Shown: positions 11,142 to 21,857, counted from the first letter of the stretch. The stretch is 64,000 bases of DNA from Leptodactylus fallax (GCA_947044405.1 CAMRHE010000011.1:7174501-7238500), one strand, 5' to 3'. The notes: generated by a model from the sequence alone, not told the origin. Numbers and translations: made by a program.

Positions 11142-12160
11142 ATGGGCAAGACCAAAAAGCTTTCTAAGGATGTCAGGGACAAAATCATAGACCTGCACAA
11201 GGCTGGAATGGGCTACAAAACCATAAGTAAGACGCTGGGTGAGAAGGAGACAACTGTTGGTGCAATAGTAAGAAAATGGAAGAAATACAAAATGACTGTC
11301 AATCGACATCGATCTGGGGCTCCATGCAAAATCTCACCTCGTGGGGTATCCTTGACCATGAGGAAGGTGAGAGATTAGCTTAAAACTACATGGGGGAAAC
11401 TTGTTAATGATCTCAAGGCAGCTGGGACCACAGTCACCAAGAAAACCAGTGGTAACACATTACGCCGTAATGGATTAAAATCCTGCAGTGCCCGCAAGAT
11501 CCCCCTGCTCAAGAAGGCCCATGTGCAGGCCCGTCTGAAGTTTGCCAATGAACACCTGGATGATTCAGCGAGTGAATGGGAGAAGGTGCTGTCAGATGAG
11601 ACAAAATGTGAGCTCTTTGGCATTAACTCAACTTGCCGTGTTTGGAGGAAGAGAAATGCTGCCTATGTCGCAAAGAACACCATCCCCATTGTCAAGCATA
11701 GAGGTGGAAACATTATGTTTCGGGGGTGTTTCTCTGCTAAGAGCACAGGACTACTTCACTACATCAATGGGAGAATGGATGGAGCCATGTACCGTAAAAT
11801 CCTGAGTGACAATCTCCTTCCCTCTGCAAGGACATTAAAAATGGGTCAGGCTGGGTCTTCCAGCAGGACAATGACCCAAAACATACAGTCAAGGCAACAA
11901 AGGAGTGGCTCAAAAAGAAGCACATTATGGTCATGGAGTGGCCTAGCCAGTCTCCAGACCTTAATCCCATAGAAAACTTATGGAGGGAGCTGAAGCTCCG
12001 ACTTGCTAAGCGACAGCCTCAAAATCTTAATGATTTAGAAATGATCTGCAAAGAGGAGTGGACCAAAATTCCTCCTGACATGTGGACAAACCTCATTATC
12101 AACTAAAAAAAACCTCTGACTGCTGTGCTTGCCAACAAGGTTTTTGCCACCAAGTATTAA
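11142..12160 (+). pseudogene. Tc1-like transposase (TcC)
   Basis: Would encode a Tc1 transposase of about 340 residues. The start [16 protein letters not shown] leads into the paired-like helix-turn-helix ([21 protein letters not shown]). An in-frame stop interrupts at 11376-11378. The catalytic core follows, with LSDETKCEL (first Asp), [19 protein letters not shown] in a shifted frame and [14 protein letters not shown] (Glu). A one-base loss near 11849 shifts the frame, and a further stop lies near 12104. The end, ATKY at 12160, is intact. Two or more lesions make it inactive. It is close in sequence to TcF and distinct from TcB, TcD and TcE. Confidence 0.9.
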
Positions 12161-12371
12161 ATCTTGTTTGTCAGAGGGATTAAATACTTATTTCTCTCTG
12201 CAAAATGCATATACATTTATAAAATGTATACAATGTAATTTTCTGGCTTTTATTTTTGATATTCTATCTCTCACTGTTAAAATTAACCTACCCTTAATTA
12301 TAGACTGTTAATTCTTTGTCAGTGGGCAAACTTACAAAATCAGCAAGGGATCAAATATTTATTTCCCTCAC

Positions 12372-13002
12372 TATATATATATATATATATATATGGCGAT
12401 GGCTGGATATATATTGGAGGGGATGTACATCTCGTGTAAGGTGGTGTGGGGAAAAATTTTTGGGGGGGTTTTTTTCTACCCAGGTTGCTCAGATGGGTGT
12501 GATGAGGGAAATCAAAAAAATTTGCTCTCAGCAGACAACTATGTTTGCTGAACATTATTTTAGTGCTGTGCACTGGGCTGGATTTTTTTATGGAATGGCG
12601 GGTAGGTTGGTAGTGGGACCTGCCATTCCCATCCCCTCCAGTCCACACCTTGTGGACACTCCTGGAAGAAACCCAGCTGACTGGGATCTCCTCGTTATAA
12701 GGGGATATAAGAAGTCTGCTAGGAGAGCAGACTGTGGCAGAGCTTGGTTGGAAAGCCACAAAGAAAGTGGCTACTGCTGGAAGACAATCTGACTGTTTGA
12801 ACTTGTTCCTATTCTAGGTGAGGTAACCTATTTCTGTTTAGTTAGAGCCCAGACGGGCAGGTATTTATTTTTTTTCGGTTTCTGTTATGTTGCATGTACC
12901 AAGGAGTGTTTTGAGTGAATAAAACTCAATACTTGGACTAATACCTTGGAGTCTGTGTTCATGTCAGCCCACCCAGCACCCCAGATCCTGACTATTTATA
13001 AT

Positions 13003-13042
<40 letters not shown>

Positions 13043-13058
13043 GTGAGGGAAATATATA
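12372..13058. other. Possible LTR remnant between TA tracts
   Basis: The segment is bounded by (TA)n tracts at 12372-12394 and about 13003-13028. The middle has an LTR-like order: G+C-rich promoter-like sequence, an AATAAA at about 12918 and a T-rich stretch before it. I cannot define TG/CA ends or a target duplication, and the reading frames inside are not recognisable. Treat as an unassigned repeat. Confidence 0.3.
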
Positions 13059-13060
13059 TA

Positions 13061-14644
13061 CAGTCATATGAAAAAGTTTGGGCACCCCTATTAATCTTAA
13101 TCATTTTTAGTTCTAAATATTTGGGTGTTGCAACAGCCATTTCAATTTGATATATCTAATAACTGATGGACACAGTAATATTTCAGGATTGAAATGAGGT
13201 TTATTGTACTAACAGAAAATGTGCAATATGCATTAAACCAAAATTTGACCGGTGCAAAAATTTGGGTACCCTTATCATTTTATTGATTTGAATACTCCTA
13301 ACTACTTTTTACTGACTTACCGAAGCACAAAATTGGTTTTGTAACCCACTGAGCTTTGAACTTCATAGCCAGGTGTATCCAATCATGAGAAAAGGTATTT
13401 AAGGTGGCCAATTGCAAGTTGTTCTCTTATTTGAATCTCCTCTGAAGAGTGGCATCATGGGCTCCTCAAAACAACTCTCAAATGATCTGAAAACAAAAAT
13501 TGTCAACATAGTTGTTCAGGGGAAGGATACAAAAAGTTGTCTCAGAGATTTAACCTGTCAGTTTCCACTGTGAGAAACATAGTAAGGAAATGGAAGACCA
13601 CAGGGACAGTTCTTGTTAAGCCCAGAAGTGGCAGGCCAAGAAAAATATCAGAAAGGCAGAGAAGAAGAATGGTGAGAACAGTCAAGGACAATCCACAGAC
13701 CACCCCAAAGAGCTGCAGCATCATCTTGCTGCAGATGGTGTCACTGTGCATCGGCAACAAACAGCACACTTTGCACAAGGAGAAGCTGTATGGGAGAGTG
13801 ATGCGAAAGAAGCCGTCGAAAGCACGCCACAAACAGAGTCGCCTGAGGTATGCAAAAGCACATTTGGACAAGCCAGCTCATTTTGGAAGAAGGTCCGGTG
13901 GACTGATGAAACAAAGATTGAGTTGTTTGGCATACAAAAGGCGTATGCATGGCGTCAAAAAAACACAGCATTCCAAGAAAAACACTGCACCCACTGTAAA
14001 ATTTGGTGGAGGTCCATCATGCTTTGGGGCTGTGTGGCCAATGCCGGCACCGGGAATCTTGTTAAAGTTGAGGGTCGCATGGATTCAACTCAGATCAGCA
14101 GATTCTTGAGAATAATGTACAAGAACAGTGACGAATTTGAAGTTACGCCGGGGATGGATATTTCAGCAAGACAATGATCCAAAACACAGCCAAATCTACT
14201 CAGGCATCATGCAGAGGAACAAACAATGTTCTGGAATGGCCACCCAGCCCCAGACCGAATATCATTGAATATCTGTGGGATAATTTGAAGCGGGCGTCCA
14301 GCCGGCGACCATCAAACTTAACTGAACTGGAATTGTTTTGTAAAGAGGAATGGTCAAAAATACCCATCCAGGATCCAGGAACTGATTAAAAGCTACAGGA
14401 AGCGACTAGAGGCTGTTATTTTTGCAAAGGAGGATCTACTAAATATTAATGCCTTTTCTGTTGAGGTGCCCATACTTTTGCACCGGGCAAATTTTGGTTA
14501 AAAGGAAATGGCAAATTTCCGTAGACAACCCCAACCTGAAATATTCTGTGTCCATCAGTTATTAGATATATCAAATTGAAATGGCTGTTGCAAACACCCA
14601 AATATTTAGAACTAAAAATGTTAAGTTAATGGGGGCCCAAGGGG

Positions 14645-14648
<4 letters not shown>
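13061..14648 (+). mobile_element. Tc1/mariner element TcD, inserted in a TA microsatellite
   Basis: The left end is CAGTCATATGAAAAAGTTTG. The inverted repeat includes 'caatttgatatatctaataa' on the left and its complement near 14560-14580 on the right. The right terminus is slightly eroded ('gggggcccaagggggac') where it meets a (TA)n tract. TA repeats lie on both sides (13003-13028 and 14648-14692), consistent with insertion into a TA-rich target. Confidence 0.88.
13457..14449 (+). pseudogene. Tc1-like transposase (TcD)
   Basis: The start MGSSKQLSNDLKTKI is at 13457, about 55 bases below a TATTTAAG box. The DNA-binding half (VSTVRNIVRKWKTTG, then the AT-hook-like GRPRK) is in a different frame from the start because of an indel near 13540. 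The catalytic core has [11 protein letters not shown] (first Asp) and QDNDPKH (second Asp) but reaches the last acidic block (NIIEYLWDNL) only after further shifts. It closes near 14449. At least three frameshifts separate the blocks, so the gene is dead. The family is clearly different from TcC/TcF and TcB. Confidence 0.88.

Positions 14649-14692
<44 letters not shown>
14648..14692. repeat. (TA)n microsatellite
   Basis: Uninterrupted TA dinucleotides between the end of TcD and the truncated TcE1. The outer part of the TcE1 inverted repeat is missing here. Confidence 0.9.
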
Positions 14693-14694
<2 letters not shown>

Positions 14695-15508
14695 TTTTTT
14701 TTTCTCACCATCTGACATGAAATCAGAATAAACGTTTCCTGTTTTAGGTCAATTAGGATTACCAAAATTATTTATATTTGCCAAATGCCAAAATAATGAG
14801 AGAGAATGTTTTTACGGCATTTTTATTACTTTCTGCAAAGTCAAAACTTTACATACATTTCAATAGTATTTGGTACCATTGCCCTTAAACTGTATGACTT
14901 GGGTCAAATGTTTTGGATATCCTTCCACAAGCTTCTCACAATACGTAGTTGGTAGGAATTTGTGCCCATTCCTCCTGATAGAACTGGTGTCACTGAGCCA
15001 TGTTTGTAGGCCACCTTGCTCGCAACTCCTTTTCAGCTTTGCCCATAAATTTTCAATAGGATTGAGATCAGGGCTTTGTGATGGCCACTCCAAAACATTG
15101 ACTTTGTTATCCTTAAGCCACTTTGTAACCAGTTTGCAAGTATGCTTCAGGTCATTGTCCATTTGGAAGACCCATTTGTGCCAAAGCTTTAACTTCCTGG
15201 CTGATATCTTGAGATATTGCTTCAGTATTGCCACATAATGTTCTTTCCTCATGATTCTATCTATTTTGTGAAGTGCACCAGTCCCTCCTGCAGCAAAACA
15301 ACCACAAAAAATGATGCTGCCACCCCAGTGTTTCACGGTTGGGATGGTGTTCTCAAGCTTGCAAGCTTCTACCTTTTTCCTCCATACGTAACGATGGTCA
15401 TTATGGCCAAGCCTGAGAACACCATCCCAACTGTGAAACATTAGGTTGGCAGCATCATGTTGTGGGGTTCTTTTGCTGCAGGAGCGACACTTCACAAAAC
15501 AGATATTA
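14693..15508 (-). mobile_element. Tc1/mariner element TcE1, truncated and rearranged
   Basis: Carries the inner part of the TcE terminal repeat ('tgacatgaaatcagaataaa', 'aattaggattaccaaaatta') but not its outer end. The coding half is minus strand up to about 15400. From about 15404 to 15505 the same transposase segment is present again in plus orientation, so the 5' portion has been replaced by an inverted duplicate. Confidence 0.85.
14860..15400 (-). pseudogene. Tc1-like transposase, C-terminal half (TcE1)
   Basis: The minus-strand product runs from the block before TIPTVKHWGGSIIF through MDNDLKHTCK (second catalytic Asp; the P of DNDPKH is L), [18 protein letters not shown] (Glu) and a KGNGTKYY end. 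The first catalytic Asp and the whole DNA-binding domain are missing. At 15404-15505 a second, plus-strand copy of the [10 protein letters not shown] segment with an in-frame stop lies head to head with it. No active product is possible. Confidence 0.88.
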
Positions 15509-15541
15509 CCTTTATACTGTAAGTGGTATCAATGGACATGT

Positions 15542-16198
15542 TGTAACGTCTCTGCCTGTTGGGGTCTCTGCGCCACCCTCCGCTCGCATGCTGTGGCGAA
15601 GGAGGCGTGTTCAGTTTGATTACTTGCGTAGGTTTCTTGTTGCTCAGTCTGAACATGGTCCTAGTCAATGTAATGGATTTCCGGCCACACCCATGTTCTG
15701 AGCATTTCTCTCTGGACTGCATAGAGTTAATCTCTTCCTGGCCTGTGTGATTGACAGCCTGTGTACCTATCAGGTCTGGGGCTGGGCCCAGACTTTCTAT
15801 ATACAGGATGTCACTTTCTCAGCAAGTTGCCGGTTATTGCACTGTCTTTGCCTGCTCCCTTTATTATATCCCTTGCTACTTTGTTACCTGATTCTCTGAC
15901 CCTTTGGCTTGCCTTTTGACTATTCTCTTGGATTTTGATTTTGAACTGCATTGCTCGTTTGTTACCGACCCCTTGGCTTGCTCACTCTGCTTCTGTGTTG
16001 TTTTTGTCTTGTCCTGTTCTGTGTGTCTCTTACTCAGTATAGGGCTCGTCTTCAGGTTGTCCTTTTACCGTTTAGGGTAACTGAGGCAATAGGAAGGGAC
16101 AGTGGCTGGGGTGAGATTAGGGATCACTTGTCTTTGTCCTTCCTCCCAGACCCCTGCAGTAGTGTCAGGGTATTGCTACATCTGGCAAGACCCTAACA
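15542..16198 (+). mobile_element. Solo LTR with CATGT target duplication
   Basis: A 657-base block begins TGTAAC and ends TAACA, the TG...CA ends of an LTR. The five bases before it (15537-15541) and after it (16199-16203) are both CATGT, a perfect target duplication. A homologous block in the opposite orientation at 63216-63867 has the same ends and its own duplication. No internal retroviral-type coding sequence is attached, so both are solo LTRs left by LTR-LTR recombination. The host sequence on both sides is L1. Confidence 0.9.
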
Positions 16199-16647
16199 CA
16201 TGTCCTGAATGATATTGAAATCTCCACAGATAATACATTTACCCCAAATTTTACCTCTAAGTTTCTTACCCAAGGAATTCAAAAAAACAACTTGAGATGA
16301 ATTGGGACAATATATGTTGACTATTGTAAAAGTTACATTATTAAGGCGGGAAATCAGGGCATTAAACCTTCCTTTGTGGTCTACAATAGAATCTATCAAT
16401 TGAAACGTAACAGCATTCCTAACCACAATAATTACACCAGCTTTTTTCTGGTCAGCATTAGAGAGAAAAATTTGAGGTAAAGATTTGTTAGTGAATTTGG
16501 GGGGAGATCATTTTTTAAAGTGGGATTCCTGTATGCTTAATACATCAGCATTGGATCTAGACGCCTTTTTCTATATTAGAGAATTAGATTTATTTTATAA
16601 AGACTGTTGAGTCCTTTAACATTCATAGATAAAAGCTTAATAGCCAT
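16199..16647 (-). pseudogene. L1-type ORF2, endonuclease N-terminus
   Basis: The minus-strand ATG at 16647 begins MAIKLLSMNVKGLNS, the typical opening of L1 ORF2. It is followed by IQESHF and, after in-frame stops, VNIYCPNSSQ and KCIICGDFN, signatures of the apurinic-type endonuclease that nicks target DNA. The reading is cut at 16198 by the solo LTR. About ten more residues of plausible continuation lie on the LTR's other side (15510-15541). The reverse transcriptase of this copy is not attached. Stops make it non-functional. Confidence 0.85.
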
Positions 16648-17539
16648 ATATGGGCAAGTGAAGAAGATTCTGTGGTGTAATAGTTACATAGAGAAAAGAT
16701 TTAGCACACAACACTAAGGAATAGTGTACGTACCAGCTAGGGTTGGTCAAGTAAAGAGTTGAAGGTAATATACCCAAGCTGTAAATCGGCAAAGACAAAA
16801 ACAAATCAAAAAACAAATTCATACCCACACAAAAGTAAAAATCTCATAATTTATTGATAAATTAATAAATAACAAATAAACAAACATAAATAAACACATG
16901 GGGGAATAACAAGCAAAAACCAATAGAAAATATGCACAACGGAAGGAAACTCAGGGAATCAGACAATGAATAAATATGGTAAATCAAAAGACACCACACA
17001 AAATATGTATTGATCAAAATGGCAATCAAAATCTATGTATAAAAATACACCTATAAACCATCAAAAACTTGGCCACAGATCATAATATGATAAAGGTGCT
17101 AAGATGACCATATATAACATAGATAAAAACCCTGAGAGTACCCACCTAAGAAACAGTCTTTTATTATTATATATTGCGGGGTTGTTTTCATTAATTCCTA
17201 TGGATATATGGTGGTTCTTATTAGAAGCTATTGTTTATTTATTTTTTGTTTTCACTCTTTGGCATATTCTTAGGAGGGTGGTTATATCGCTGTGCCATTA
17301 TTATATCGTCTCGCGATATTTTCTTATTCAATTCTCGCACATGCGTGGTTACGTTAGTTTAGCGCTATCGCACTTTTTAGATTTACATCCTGCGCATGTT
17401 CAGTAGGTTACAAGATGGTGGCAGTGTCTTATGTTACATGTGCAGCAGGTATTACTTTGTCATTCGGGCTACATGTTCAGTTGCGCTTTGTGGCACCTTA
17501 TTGTGGGGTGGGATTTAAATATTGGTATACATGACCTTA
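16648..17539. other. AT-rich segment separating L1 ORF2 from ORF1
   Basis: This is too long and too different to be a normal L1 ORF1-ORF2 linker. It probably belongs to the insertion that carries the hammerhead-like motif at 17540, since a similar 'tgcgcatgtt' and TATA-like order precedes the motif at 2991. No gene is visible. Confidence 0.35.
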
Positions 17540-17590
17540 CAAACATAACTCCGGACGAAGCCTGTGGCGAAACGCGCGTTGAGGGGTTTG
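17540..17590 (+). ncRNA. Hammerhead ribozyme-like motif
   Basis: The core reads CGGACGA (17552-17558; one change from CUGANGA). Stem II is GCC/GGC (17560-17562 with 17566-17568) closed by UGU. GAAA is at 17569-17572, stem III is the self-complementary AACGCGCGTT, and U is at the cleavage position. Stem I has two parts: CUC (17549-17551) with GAG (17581-17583), then an internal loop, then CAAAC (17540-17544) with GUUUG (17586-17590). An internal loop in stem I is a known hammerhead feature. The U-to-G core change would probably abolish cleavage. Confidence 0.55.
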
Positions 17591-17873
17591 TTTCTTAGCA
17601 GAGTGTTGCCATTCAATACAGCACTGCCTTTCTTCTGCTCTGTCGGCCATTCACCTCCTCTTCACTCCTCTTCTTACAGGAGACCACTGCGCATGTTCAT
17701 CGGCCATTTTTGTGATGGCCTCTTAGCTCACTGTGCTTTCTCAGCACAATGAAGAATGAATAAAAATTCAAAAATGGCAGCAAAATAAAGGTAAGAGATG
17801 ACTAGCCTTAATAAAGGCTATTCCTACATGCTCTTAGTTTAAAACATGTTTTTTAATGATAGAATCCCTTTAA
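17591..17873. mobile_element. TTAA MITE, right half (same family as 54889-55553)
   Basis: It ends 'gatagaatccc' plus TTAA (17870-17873) and contains 'aggctattcctacatgctct', matching the right part of the complete copy at 54889-55553. The left end is missing. It is fused to the hammerhead-like segment. Confidence 0.65.
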
Positions 17874-18673
17874 CATTGTGGTAGGACCGCTTTAATGAGA
17901 TTTTGAAGAAACTGAGGCTGTTCAGTTGCTGAAATAGATTCAGCAATGCCGCAAAATTTTACATTGTTTGTGCATTTCCTATCTTCTATGTCCGCCAATT
18001 TCATTTTAATAGCTTCCACATTTTCCTCTAAGTCATGGTGGGCATCGACCAGGGAGTTATGTGCACTAGGGAATTCGCCTATTTTAGTGTCAACCTGATC
18101 TATGCGTCCAAGGGAGGACGCATAGAGGATACATTCAAAATAACTTTAATAATATCCCTTTGGATGGTGCTATTGATAGACATCATAATATCTTTGAGAA
18201 AGGATTCAGATACTGCTTGATTTCCAGCAGGTATTAAGGGTATCAGGGTTGGGCCCCTGAGGATGAGAAGCATTTGTAGAGGTAAAGTCAAATGTCGTGT
18301 CCCATTCCATGCATTGTTAGCTAGGCTTTGGAAGGAGAAATCGAGGGAGATAGTTGTACTCATGAGGTTGAAGAGGTAGAGTGTCCGATGTGGGGGAAGT
18401 ACCTCTTATATGTGACCCCACCAGTTGGTTCATCGGTGAAGATGAGGTTGAGCTAGAAGATGAGTATTCAGCGTTTGGTCTGGTGTGTTCAGGTAGAATC
18501 TTAGTTGAGGAGGAACAGGGTGGCATATTAGATGTTGAAGCACTGTCAGAGGTGTCTGACATGTTGAGTATGGCTACTGGGGATCGCGCCTCTGCACCAT
18601 CTTGGATCAGAGGTTGAGAAGAAAAGAAGTCAGTGAGCTTCTTAGGAGAGCCTTTCTTCCCTCTGCGGGCCAT
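17874..18673 (-). pseudogene. L1-type ORF1 (RNA-binding protein), degenerate
   Basis: The minus-strand ATG at 18673 begins MARRGKKGSPKKLTDFF and is followed by a serine-rich segment. After frame changes comes a coiled-coil-like stretch (IDQVDTKIGEF, LEENVEAIKMKLADIEDR) and the start of the RRM-like part (NNVKFCGIAES). L1 ORF1 proteins trimerise through a coiled coil and coat element RNA. The C-terminal domain is cut at 17873 by the MITE/hammerhead insertion. The arrangement ORF1 then ORF2 on the same strand (16647) supports one L1 copy. Assignment rests on motif order and neighbourhood. Confidence 0.7.
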
Positions 18674-19640
18674 TGCACTAGATTGTTACATACAGAATGG
18701 CGGAAAGAGCTGTATCTGAGGTTGATGATTGCTGGGTGCTGCTGATTGCAGGAGTGGAGCAGAGTTAAACAGCAAACATTATGCTCCAAGGCCAGGCCAT
18801 GCCCTGCTCAGGGGTATCTTCCAGTAGACCAAGGCTAATATAAAGGAGGCCACTAAGATGTGAGTTCTATTGCTTAGACATAGGAAATTCTCAAGTTCAG
18901 ACAATTGATTATCTCTCTTAGGTATCTAGAGTAGTAGTAGAGTGCTCAGTAACCTAAGCTTTACTGGAAACGTGTGGTAACTTAGGGTCCCAGAGGATAC
19001 ACAAAGGAAAGTGAGGCGTCTCCCTGGAGGATGTGTAAAGTCTCTGCACTCACTGTGATAAAGTTGTGTCCTGGGATTATGCATTAAAGTTATGCCATGC
19101 CAGGAAGAGTTGTAGAGGGTCAGAGCCTATGAAAGTCCAGGTAAGGGTAGTAGATAGAGAGATATGGGTTTGGAGGTTCAAGATATGCGGGGGGGGGGAT
19201 GGTGAGGAATCCCCCGATGTTAGAGTAAAGATCCAGTGCTCACCTTCCTCTGTCTGTAGCTGAATCGAGTACTTTGCCAGGAGGAGTTATCCACTGATAA
19301 GATGCTGGGGCATCCTGAGGAGAGCCAAATGTATGAGGGGAACGATATGTCAGAAAGGTCGTCAATAGTTTTACCGGAGCGGAGCCGATGTGCTGCAGGA
19401 GTCAGCTCCAGGAACCTTCGGAGGGAGGTCAGCTGCCGAGGCAATAACACATCCGTCTGGAGTGGTGAGTAGATGACTGTGTATCAAAATGTAAATGAGG
19501 AGCAATTTGAAAAGCAGGGCTCTAGCTAGCAAGATGGCAGCTGTTAGTAGCGCAGGAGTAGGCCGCAATGAACAAAAGTCGGTGAGAGCTTTGTGAAGCT
19601 TGACCAAAATATCCCTAGAGGACGGACAGAGCTTTGGGGA
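18674..19640 (-). promoter_or_regulatory. Probable L1 5' untranslated/promoter region
   Basis: The sequence upstream of ORF1 on the minus strand is moderately G+C-rich and contains 'gctgccatcttgctagc' (near 19535), which includes the reverse complement of CAAGATGGC, a YY1-type site known near the start of mammalian L1. The outer boundary is not defined. No open frame is convincing. Confidence 0.4.
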
Positions 19641-20345
19641 CTATTGATCCCATGTAATGAATGTTAGTATGAGAACACTACTGATTTTTTCATATAATAC
19701 AGCACTTCTGAGATCTCCAGCCAGCAATCTCTCATCTTGCATTCCTACTTGTGTTAGTTTTTGTATAATTTTATAAATCTAAGGTTGATCTTTTCATGAA
19801 AAAAGAAACATTTAAGTTTTATATCTGTCAGTAGTATACACCTGTCCTATCCTCAGAGGGCCCACATTTTAATTAATCTTCCCCATAATCCCTTATTCTT
19901 AGAAACAAACAAACGCATTCTTGGGACAATATCATAGAAACATTAGCCTATCAGTATGAAAACTAGGGATGAGAGAACTTTTCAAAATTACTTTAGTTTT
20001 AGTTAGGATGACTAAGTTCAAATTGCATTAAAACATTGTACACAATGCTCTGAAAGCTCCTGGAACTCTAACAACTTTCTTGCTCTTTAATGCAAATATA
20101 GACTTGGCAATATTCTAAGCAATAGAAACAGATGTGGCTATGGGTAAACTGATGGTAGCCAGTGATAAAAAATATTGTTGGGTGGTGATTGAGAGTTTTG
20201 ATAGAATATTCAAGAGGTTCACCTGGCTGTTTAGTTTTGGCCTTGTTCAGTACAAACCGTAATTGCTATTTTTATACTCTAGTGTCTCCACGAATTTTAC
20301 AAAAATTTGGGGTTCAGCAAACCTGTAATTTTTTGGGATTCACCA
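19641..20345. other. No recognised feature
   Basis: About 700 bases of AT-rich sequence with no supported gene, repeat boundary or RNA. Confidence 0.5.
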
Positions 20346-20470
20346 CCAATGAGTCACAATTATGCTTTGGGGTCTCTTCAGACCACAGAGAATAATTAGC
20401 GGACAAATAGTCATACTCACCTCTAGACTCCCTTTTCTGTATCCATTGAGGGATCCCATCAGTTTTTAGA
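20346..20470. repeat. Fragment of the minisatellite-carrying repeat
   Basis: 'ttatgctttggggtctcttc' and 'agaccacagagaataatt' form the hairpin seen at 27068 and 27280, followed by the 'atactcacctctagactccc' block that follows minisatellite bodies elsewhere. TcF1 is inserted immediately to its right. Confidence 0.5.
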
Positions 20471-20782
20471 TACAGTGGGGAAAAAAAGTATTTAGTCAGC
20501 CACCAATCGTGCAAGTTCTCCCACTTAAAAAGATGAGAGAGGCCTGTAACTGACATCATAGGTAGACCTCAACTATGAGAGACAAAATGAGAAAACATAT
20601 CTAGAAAATCACATTGTCTGATATTTTAAGGATTTATTTGCAAATTATGGTGGAAAATAAGTATTTGGTCACCTACAAAAAAGATTTCTGGCTCTCACAG
20701 ACCTGTAACTTATTCTGTAAGAGGCTCCTCTGTCCTCCACTCATTACCTGTAGTAATGGCACCTGTTTGAAATTGTTATCAG

Positions 20783-20790
20783 TATAAAAG
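20783..20790 (+). promoter_or_regulatory. TATA box of TcF1
   Basis: TATAAAAG 44 bases before the transposase ATG, at the same relative place as in TcC. Confidence 0.55.
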
Positions 20791-20833
20791 ACACCTGTCC
20801 ACAACCTCAAGCAGTCACACTCCAAACTCCACT

Positions 20834-21857
20834 ATGGTGAAGCCCAAAGAGCTGTGGAAGGACACCAGAAACAAAATGGTAGACCTGCACCAGGCTGGGA
20901 AGACTGAATCTGCAATAGGCAAGCAGCTTGGTGTGAAGAAATCAACTGTGGGAGCAATAATTAGAAAATGGAATACATACAAGACCACTGATAATCTCCC
21001 TCGATCAGGGTCTCCACGCAAGATCTCATCCCGTGGGGTCAAAATGATCACAAGAACGGTGAGCAAAAATCCCAGAACCACACGGGGGAACCTACTGAAT
21101 GACCTGCAGAAAGCTGGGACTAACGTAACAGAGGCTACCGTCAGTAACACACTATGCCGCCAGGGACTCAGATCCTGCAGTGCCAGATGTGACCCCCTGC
21201 TTAAACTAGTACATATCCGGGCCCGTCTGAAGTTTTCTACAGAGCATTTGGATGTTCCAGAAGAGTATTGGGAGAATGTCATATGGTCAGAAGAAAACAA
21301 AGTAAAACTGTTTGGTAGAAACACAACTCGTCGTGTTTGGAGGAGAGTGAATGCTGAGTTGCATCCAAAGAACACCATACCTACTGTGAAGCATGGGGGT
21401 GGCAACATCATGCTTTGGTGCTGTTTCTCTGCAAAGGGACCAGAACGACTGATCCGTGTACATGAAAGAATGAATGGGGCCATGTATCGTGTGATTTTTG
21501 AGTGCAAACCTCCTTCCATCAGCAGAGGCATTGAAGATGAAATGTGGCTGGGTCTTCCAGCATGACAATGATCCCAAGCACACCACCAGGGCAACAAAGC
21601 AGTGGCTTCGTAAGAAGCATTTCAAGGTCCTGGAGTGGCCTAGCCAGTCTCCAGATCTCAACCCCATAGAAAACCTTTGGAGGGAGTTGAAAGTCTGTGT
21701 TGCCCAGCGACAGCCCCAAAACATCACTGCTCTAGAGGAGATCTGCATGGAGGAATGGGCCAACATACCAGCAACAGTGTGTGCCAACCTTGTGAAGACT
21801 TACAGAAAACGTTTGACCTCTGTCATTGCCAACAAAGGATATATAACAAAGTATTGA
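20834..21857 (+). pseudogene. Tc1-like transposase (TcF1), one frameshift
   Basis: The ATG at 20834 gives [18 protein letters not shown]. Two helix-turn-helix regions follow ([18 protein letters not shown]), then a GSPRK hook in place of GRPR, and the catalytic core. The first acidic position is Glu instead of Asp (WSEENK, residue 153). The second motif HDNDPKH and third [14 protein letters not shown] are intact. A single frameshift in a T run near 21497 splits the frame; downstream the reading continues open to TKY at 21857. The full length would be about 340 residues, normal for the family. The Asp-to-Glu change should abolish catalysis even if the frameshift were a sequencing error. Confidence 0.93.

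Larger units (their letters stand above)
11040..12371 (+). mobile_element. Tc1/mariner element TcC, left end missing
   Basis: The right inverted repeat is present ('caagggatcaaatatttatt' then 'tccctcac' at 12371, followed by (TA)n). The left repeat is gone and the minisatellite array abuts the untranslated leader near 11040. A 'cagtgagggaaata' block at 13041, beyond the TA tract, looks like a stray copy of this family's terminus. Confidence 0.85.

Noticed and set aside
9120..16647. Treating the L1 RT at 9120 and the L1 endonuclease at 16199 as one split element
   Set aside because: Order and strand would allow it, but the intervening 6 kb holds many independent insertions and the sequences cannot be shown to be the same copy.
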